From Candidatus Nitrotoga sp. CP45 (GTDB taxonomy: Bacteria; Bacteroidota; Bacteroidia; Flavobacteriales; Flavobacteriaceae), in assembly GCA_943329165.2 (NCBI GenBank), contig CALQCV020000123.1:1-6331 (forward strand): a stretch of DNA of 6,331 nt, read 5' to 3'. The stretch's first letter is position 1; each line of letters starts with the position of its first letter. The position numbers and the translations under genes are program-made. Below the pieces are notes generated by a model. The model saw only the letters and a list, made by a program, of their open reading frames with translations. It did no database searches and was not told the DNA's origin. Of the stretch, positions 1 through 3,661 are shown piece after piece.

Positions 1-16
1 ATCATACAAAAATAGT

Positions 17-23
17 TAAAATA
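17..23. repeat. Left copy of the 7-bp target-site duplication (taaaata)
   Basis: The 7 bp taaaata directly abut the left inverted repeat and are repeated exactly at 1030-1036 directly after the right inverted repeat. This marks both element boundaries and a simple insertion event without later rearrangement. Confidence 0.85.
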
Positions 24-41
24 ACCCGTTGGGTGTAATTA
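24..41 (+). repeat. Left terminal inverted repeat of the IS982-family element
   Basis: The sequence acccgttgggtgtaatta matches the reverse complement of the right end (1012-1029) at 17 of 18 positions; the only difference is C versus G at the fourth base. The similarity stops directly after base 18, which defines the repeat length. Confidence 0.9.
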
Positions 42-215
42 TTTAAAGTAAAAAATACCACTTAAATGTTGGTTAAGATACTGAATTTCAGAATCTTGAA
101 TTCGAAAAACAAAACAATATCGACGTTAAATATAGCAAAAAAACACTTAAGAGTTTTAGAAGTTATAAGTTCTTTGACCCAAGCATAGCGAATTGGCGAA
201 ACAATTGTGAATTAG

Positions 216-1009
216 AATTTAAATCAGGCGTGGGAAGAAAATAAAATATCTGATTTAGAAGTAGTTGCATTGAGTTTAATAGCAGTATTTATATCAATTG
301 ACATTGAGAATTCTTTGTTTAAGGAGATAAATAACCAACAAATACCTAAAGTAATTGAGCGAAGTCAGTTCAATAAAAGAAGACGAAAATTGTTTTTATT
401 TTTAGAAGAAGTTAGAATAAAATTGGCCTCACATTTTTTAGAAATTGAAAACTATTTTATTGTCGATAGTATGCCATTAGAGATATGCAAATTTGCTCGT
501 CACAGGAGAGTTAAAATCTGCAAAAATGAGTTTGAAACTGCTCCTTCAAAAGGGTTTTGTACTTCTCAAAACAACTGGTTTTACGGATATAAATTGCATG
601 GAGTTTGTTCTTTAAACGGAATTTTCCATTCCTTAGATAATACAAAGGCAGAAGTTCAAGATGTTCCTTTTTTAAAAATGTAAAACAGCAAATGTCTGAT
701 TGTATGTTGCTTGATGATAAATAGTACTTGTCTTAAAGCATTCAATTAGATTTGTTTCAAACGGTAAATATCAAATTAGATCCGAGCCAACAGCGAATAG
801 GCGTAGCAAAATCCAAAAAGAGCTAATCAAAAAGATTATAGCCCAGAACCTTATATTTTTAGAAAATTAAGAAAAAGAATAGGAGCATTATTCTCCTAAT
901 TATGTGACCAGTTTAGAATTAGAAACAATCATGCCAAAACTTTTGAAGGTTTTAAAACAAGAATATTAGCAAAATAACAATATTAACTTTGGTTCAATAC
1001 ATCAAGTAA
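216..1009 (+). pseudogene. IS982-family transposase, multiply frameshifted and catalytically dead
   Basis: Remnant of a DDE transposase. A first open stretch runs from just after a TAG at 213-215 to the TAA at 681-683 and contains SDLEVVALSL, a FNKRRRKLF basic patch, the first catalytic Asp in FIVDSMPLEICK and the conserved WFYGYKLHGVC. The reading then continues in another frame from about 677 (NVKQQMSDC), where a family GDKGYLS motif has become DDK-stop-YLS at 716-733, with a further stop at 734-736. Around 781-815 the frame shifts again, possibly with a small insertion, and resumes as NQKDY...IFRKLRKRI. The family motif KRIETLFSQL is here KRIGALFS-stop-L: the catalytic Glu codon is GGA (Gly, 882-884) and the Gln codon is TAA (897-899). 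A last single-base shift near 972 leads to ITILTLVQYIK and the ancestral stop at 1007-1009. The N-terminal 20 to 30 residues, upstream of 216, cannot be read with confidence. Frameshifts at A-runs and several point nonsense changes indicate long decay rather than one sequencing error. Confidence 0.85.
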
Positions 1010-1011
1010 TT

Positions 1012-1029
1012 TAATTACACCCAACCGGT
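1012..1029 (-). repeat. Right terminal inverted repeat of the IS982-family element
   Basis: Read on the minus strand this is accggttgggtgtaatta, the partner of the left end at 24-41. It begins 2 bp after the ancestral transposase stop codon (1007-1009), the compact layout usual for this family. Confidence 0.9.
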
Positions 1030-1036
1030 TAAAATA
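1030..1036. repeat. Right copy of the 7-bp target-site duplication (taaaata)
   Basis: Exact copy of 17-23. Removing the element and one copy restores an AT-rich sequence that lies 9 bp beyond the stop codon of the helix-turn-helix gene, so the insertion went into intergenic DNA. Confidence 0.85.
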
Positions 1037-1045
1037 TATTTAAAA

Positions 1046-1261
1046 CTAACCCTTGAAATTCAAATCACATTCTCTTTCGTAAAGGTATTTTTTATTTTGT
1101 GAATCGTAAGTTATAGGAGCATTGAGTTCCGTTTTCATATAAGTAATATAGTTATAGACCGTGCGAACAGAAACATCCAATCTTTCTGATAGATCTTCTG
1201 AATTTCCCGCACGACTAGCACTAATGAGCTCGTGAATTTTTATGACTATTCTTATATCCAA
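1046..1261 (-). CDS. Small helix-turn-helix (HTH_11/DeoR-like) DNA-binding protein
   Basis: A 71-residue protein that is essentially one DNA-binding domain. The helix-turn-helix spans about residues 19-42, with the first helix around SEDLSERL and the recognition helix around VRTVYNYITYMK. It is followed by a short wing-like strand pair (NAPITYDSQNKKYLYERE). This is the HTH_11 type seen in BirA/DeoR-like regulators and in stand-alone small proteins of Bacteroidetes. No ligand-binding domain is present, so it is either a minimal repressor or a partner of another protein. The start is TTG at 1261-1259: the frame is closed by TAA at 1274-1276 and there is no in-frame ATG between. An alternative is that a single-base change has separated it from the out-of-frame ATG about 25 bp upstream. 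Its stop lies 9 bp from the IS target duplication. Fold assignment is fairly safe; the regulatory target is unknown. Confidence 0.7.
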   Translation of the reverse strand: MDIRIVIKIHELISASRAGNSEDLSERLDVSVRTVYNYITYMKTELNAPITYDSQNKKYLYERECDLNFKG

Positions 1262-1346
1262 AACGATGCAATTTTAAACATTAAGTCTGCAATCAAAATG
1301 CAGTTTAAATATTTTTGTAAAATTAAAGTGATAAAATTAGTATTCC

Positions 1347-1380
1347 TAAAGATAAACCGAGAAAAAAATATAATCCCAAA
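1347..1380 (-). promoter_or_regulatory. Possible Bacteroidetes-type promoter for the helix-turn-helix gene
   Basis: On the minus strand TTTG (1380-1377) is followed after 22 bp by TATCTTTA (1354-1347). This resembles the Flavobacterium/Bacteroides consensus TTG-(17-23 bp)-TAnnTTTG, missing only the last G. It would place transcription start about 80 bp upstream of the TTG start codon. In DNA this AT-rich such matches arise easily by chance, so this is only a candidate. Confidence 0.25.
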
Positions 1381-1694
1381 TGTATTATTTATGCTACGCC
1401 CAGGTCTTTGGGAATAGCTTTAATAGGATATTGTTAGCTCTGAAATGGTCTTTGCGCTTACTGATATGCTTTTCGATGGTCGATTTGCTGTTGGGGATTA
1501 TTCTATTTTTTTTGAATTGTATTTTGCAATACACCCCAAAAAAACAGTGCCCTTTCCCGCAATCTTTCCAAAAAAACAAAATGTTAAGAACTAAGCGGCC
1601 AAAGTCTCGGGTCTATTTTTTCCTTTGGTCATTTGAGACAAGAAGAATAAAAAAGGTATTGAGAAATTTTAATATCAAGCGGAGGAAGGGTAGT

Positions 1695-1721
1695 GGACTA
1701 AAGATACACGAACTTTAGTCC
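1695..1721. repeat. Perfect 9-bp inverted repeat (hairpin) in the gene-free stretch
   Basis: The arms ggactaaag (1695-1703) and ctttagtcc (1713-1721) are exact reverse complements separated by 9 bp (atacacgaa); two further G-T wobble pairs could extend the stem. No T-run follows on either strand, so it is not a standard intrinsic terminator. It lies about 100 bp beyond the end of the TIM-barrel gene and could be an RNA-stabilising or protein-binding element. Confidence 0.55.
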
Positions 1722-1822
1722 GTCAATAGAATATTTTGAGAACCCTCTTTTATACTAAGCTTTACGATAAAATTTTACAAACCAAAAACTAGCGTTACGA
1801 TTTTATAGGGTGCGAATAGCTA

Positions 1823-2653
1823 TTATGATAATGATGCTCTTAAGTATTCCATCATAAATACGTTATTATCCCATTGGTTGCTCAGCGGTTGTTGGGTATA
1901 GGGTGCTGTGGGCATATACGGTATAGGACCAAATTCGGGGCTGATGGTAAAAAGAGATTGCCCAGCCGCCTTTTTAGTCGTGATTATTTGTTGCCACCAA
2001 TACAGGAACTTTTCGAGATGCGCTTGCCATTCGGGTGCTTTCGGGTCATTTACTTGAGGCCCTTGTTCAAAACCCAAACGAGCATGGATATGGGATACCT
2101 GAGGTATGATTCGACTGATTATGTCTTCCTGTCCTTCAAGCATACTTTCGGAGACGGTACAAAAATGCGAGAAGTCTCCCACCAGTTCCATTTGAGGAAA
2201 TTTATCTAAATAGGGAAGTAGTGAAGCAGCATGAAAAGAAAAGCGCCCTCTATGGGTTTCATGAAGAATTCGAACACCATTCTTGGCAGCGAAATTCATT
2301 GCGGCATCTATAATTCGGCAGTTATCATCAAAAGAAAAATAATCTCTCCCGGTATGTGAATTAATGAATAATGGGTTAAGGGCTGCAAGGTTAGTAAAAT
2401 TGGCTTCCATTACTTTAACATGTGCTGCTACTTTATCCTCTTTTGGAAAAGGAAGCTGTAGGGTAATGAAATAGAAATCGGGATTTTGCTTTCTTATAGT
2501 TTCTATGGCCAACAGAAACGCATCGGTTGTCGTATCAGGTGGCGTAAGAAATAATTCGGCTCCTTCAAAGCCCGCTGCCGCTATATTGGTAATAAACTTT
2601 GAGGGCGATAGGTGTTCGCTACCCCAATACGTACATGAAAATTTTGTCTGCAT
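1823..2653 (-). CDS. Sugar phosphate isomerase/epimerase-like TIM-barrel protein
   Basis: A 276-residue protein of the xylose-isomerase-like TIM-barrel superfamily (AP_endonuc_2), whose members isomerise or epimerise sugars, keto-inositols and related hydroxy compounds using a divalent metal. The N-terminal strand MQTKFSCTYWG and the AAAGFEGAELF motif (about 26-35) are typical of the fold. Likely metal and active-site residues come in the expected order: H100 in NSHTG, E132 in HETHRGR, D160 and H163 in GDFSHF, H188 and H190 in HIHARLG, and E240 in SPEFGP. The length is usual and no signal peptide is seen, so it should be cytoplasmic. The start is ATG, 9 bp after the stop codon of the dioxygenase gene, with no strong Shine-Dalgarno sequence, so the two are almost certainly co-transcribed. 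The substrate cannot be told from sequence: the superfamily is broad, and some members are lyases or metal-dependent hydrolases. Confidence 0.87.
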   Translation of the reverse strand: MQTKFSCTYWGSEHLSPSKFITNIAAAGFEGAELFLTPPDTTTDAFLLAIETIRKQNPDFYFITLQLPFPKEDKVAAHVKVMEANFTNLAALNPLFINSHTGRDYFSFDDNCRIIDAAMNFAAKNGVRILHETHRGRFSFHAASLLPYLDKFPQMELVGDFSHFCTVSESMLEGQEDIISRIIPQVSHIHARLGFEQGPQVNDPKAPEWQAHLEKFLYWWQQIITTKKAAGQSLFTISPEFGPIPYMPTAPYTQQPLSNQWDNNVFMMEYLRASLS

Positions 2654-2662
2654 AGCTGCTTA

Positions 2663-3490
2663 TTAAAATCCTTTAACTTTACTCATGTCTCTTTGCAACC
2701 AATTTTCCTTGGGATATTTTGCCTTGCCATCAATGGTATGAATGGAATAGGCTTGACGCGATTTTCCGCTGGTATTGGGTAAACTGTAATGTGGTAAAAA
2801 ACCATGTAGTACAATACAAGTGCCTTTTTTAACTTCAAGTGGAATCATGCCTTCCATAGCTAAAGGTTCTTCATCAAACACCTGCATTTCGGTACCTCCT
2901 CCTGATGGTTTTCTTTTAAACCAAGAACGTAAGGTGGTGTTATGGCCTCCTGGCTTTGCCCATAAACAGCCATTGGCTATCGTAGCATCTTCTAAGGCAA
3001 ACCAAAAGCCAATGCAGGAATCAGGTTCCGTGTACAAAAACGTGGAGTCCTGATGTATATCTACCACTCCACCTATTTTGGCATGTTTTAATATGAGCAT
3101 GCTTTGGATGATTAGATAGTCATCGAGCTTTAATTGGGCAGCTAATTCCTTGAGCTGTGGAGAACGAGAGAATTTTTCGAAAACCGGATCAAGATCATGC
3201 AGGGCATGTCCGATTTTATTTAGGGAATGAAAAAGGTCGTTTTTGAGTTTTCCATGGTCATCAAAAGCGTCTTTTTCAAAGAAATAACAAATCGCATCGC
3301 CTGAATTCAGGAAATAGTCATCAGAAGTTCGTGTTTGTTCATTAGTTTGAAAAACAGAGGGATGGCCATCAAAATTAAAACTATTCGAAAGTTCCTCTCC
3401 TCTTTGCATTAGGGCATCGCATTGATCGGCAGTATAAAAATCGTTAAGAATGAGATAGCCGTCTTTATTGAATTGATCGTATAAAGTCAT
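2663..3490 (-). CDS. Phytanoyl-CoA dioxygenase (PhyH) family protein, PHYHD1-like
   Basis: A 275-residue Fe(II)/2-oxoglutarate-dependent oxygenase. The iron-binding facial triad is visible as H146-x-D148 (in DIHQDSTFLYTEP) and H234 (in FLPHYSLPN). R245 (in KSRQAY) follows the distal His by 11 residues, the spacing used in phytanoyl-CoA hydroxylase to bind the 2-oxoglutarate carboxylate. The whole chain resembles animal PHYHD1 more than phytanoyl-CoA hydroxylase itself: DYFLNSGD (58-65), FFEK, NKIGHALHDLDPVF (91-104), LEDATIANGCLW and ENWLQ (262-266) all have close counterparts as I recall that protein. It should hydroxylate an unknown substrate in the cytoplasm. ATG at 3490 is chosen over an in-frame TTG at 3499 because MTLYDQFNKDGYLIL gives the usual family N-terminus. 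It leads a two-gene unit with the TIM-barrel protein. The enzyme class is confident; the physiological substrate is not known to me even for PHYHD1. Confidence 0.9.
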   Translation of the reverse strand: MTLYDQFNKDGYLILNDFYTADQCDALMQRGEELSNSFNFDGHPSVFQTNEQTRTSDDYFLNSGDAICYFFEKDAFDDHGKLKNDLFHSLNKIGHALHDLDPVFEKFSRSPQLKELAAQLKLDDYLIIQSMLILKHAKIGGVVDIHQDSTFLYTEPDSCIGFWFALEDATIANGCLWAKPGGHNTTLRSWFKRKPSGGGTEMQVFDEEPLAMEGMIPLEVKKGTCIVLHGFLPHYSLPNTSGKSRQAYSIHTIDGKAKYPKENWLQRDMSKVKGF

Positions 3491-3515
3491 GGAATACAAT
3501 TTTAAAATAGTTGTT

Positions 3516-3534
3516 TAAGCTACTCTTTAGCTTA
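3516..3534. promoter_or_regulatory. Perfect inverted repeat upstream of the dioxygenase gene, possible operator
   Basis: The sequence taagctactctttagctta has 7-bp arms that are exact reverse complements around a 5-bp spacer. It sits 25-44 bp upstream of the ATG at 3490, where an operator or a 5'-leader hairpin could control the dioxygenase/TIM-barrel pair. The 19-bp dyad size suits a dimeric regulator, but the short arms may also be chance in AT-rich DNA. No convincing TAnnTTTG promoter with a correctly spaced -33 box was found next to it; the nearest is TATATTTA about 60 bp before the ATG. Confidence 0.35.
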
Positions 3535-3610
3535 TCATCAGTGGTTAAATATACAATTAAAAATAATAGTTGCTATTAGTTTGTATAAATGCTACACTAT
3601 AAATCCTAAA

Positions 3611-3654
3611 ACGTCGGGACACTCGAAGTGACGAACCGATAACAGAAAACCGAC
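3611..3654 (-). repeat. Hairpin-forming intergenic sequence after the secreted PHP protein gene
   Basis: Downstream of the stop codon at 3662, minus strand, the arms GTCGG (3654-3650) and CCGAC (3617-3613) can pair around an inner CACT-TCG-AGTG stem-loop (3630-3620), followed by GTTTTAGG. This could act as a weak terminator. The inner text CGTCACTTCGAGTGTCCCGAC resembles dispersed intergenic repeats that I recall from Flavobacteriaceae genomes, so it may equally be a fragment of such a repeat. The T-run is short and the outer stem has a long loop, so terminator strength is doubtful. Confidence 0.3.
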
Positions 3655-3661
3655 AACAACC

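Larger units (their letters stand above)
24..1029 (+). mobile_element. Degenerate but full-length IS982-family insertion sequence
   Basis: A 1006-bp element bounded by 18-bp terminal inverted repeats that match at 17 of 18 positions and flanked by a perfect 7-bp direct repeat. It carries the remains of one transposase gene in plus orientation. The length, the ends beginning ACC, the single transposase with a VDS...GYKLH core and the 7-bp target duplication all fit the IS982 family. The transposase is dead (see the pseudogene entry), so the element cannot move itself, although its ends might still be recognised by an active relative elsewhere in the genome. It inserted into very AT-rich DNA just downstream of the small helix-turn-helix gene that ends at 1046. 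Family assignment rests on protein motifs recalled from Bacteroidetes IS982 elements, not on a database search. Confidence 0.88.
1262..1822. other. 560-bp stretch without a recognisable gene
   Basis: Short open frames exist on both strands: about 112 codons on plus at 1380-1718, and 61 codons on minus at 1394-1579. None resembles a known protein; the plus-strand frame is mostly Lys, Arg and Phe with no domain-like pattern, and the two overlap antisense. The minus frame ends in SKSTIEKHISKRKDHFRANN, weakly reminiscent of an HTH fragment, but this is not enough for a call. The only clear structure is the hairpin at 1695-1721. The part next to 1823 would hold the 3' end of the dioxygenase/TIM-barrel transcript, yet no stem followed by a T-run is evident there. 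The region may be a decayed gene or regulatory DNA. Confidence 0.5.

Noticed and set aside
1394..1579. A 61-codon minus-strand open frame with a faint HTH-like stretch
   Set aside because: Too short and too weak a resemblance; no complete domain and no supporting context.
1380..1718. A 112-codon plus-strand open frame
   Set aside because: Its product is rich in Lys, Arg and Phe, resembles no family, overlaps an antisense frame and contains the hairpin near its end; likely chance.
1874..2209. A 111-codon plus-strand open frame
   Set aside because: It lies wholly antisense to the TIM-barrel gene, whose frame has clear catalytic motifs.
3491..3499. A TTG start three codons upstream for the dioxygenase
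   Set aside because: The ATG at 3490 gives the typical family N-terminus and a standard start codon.
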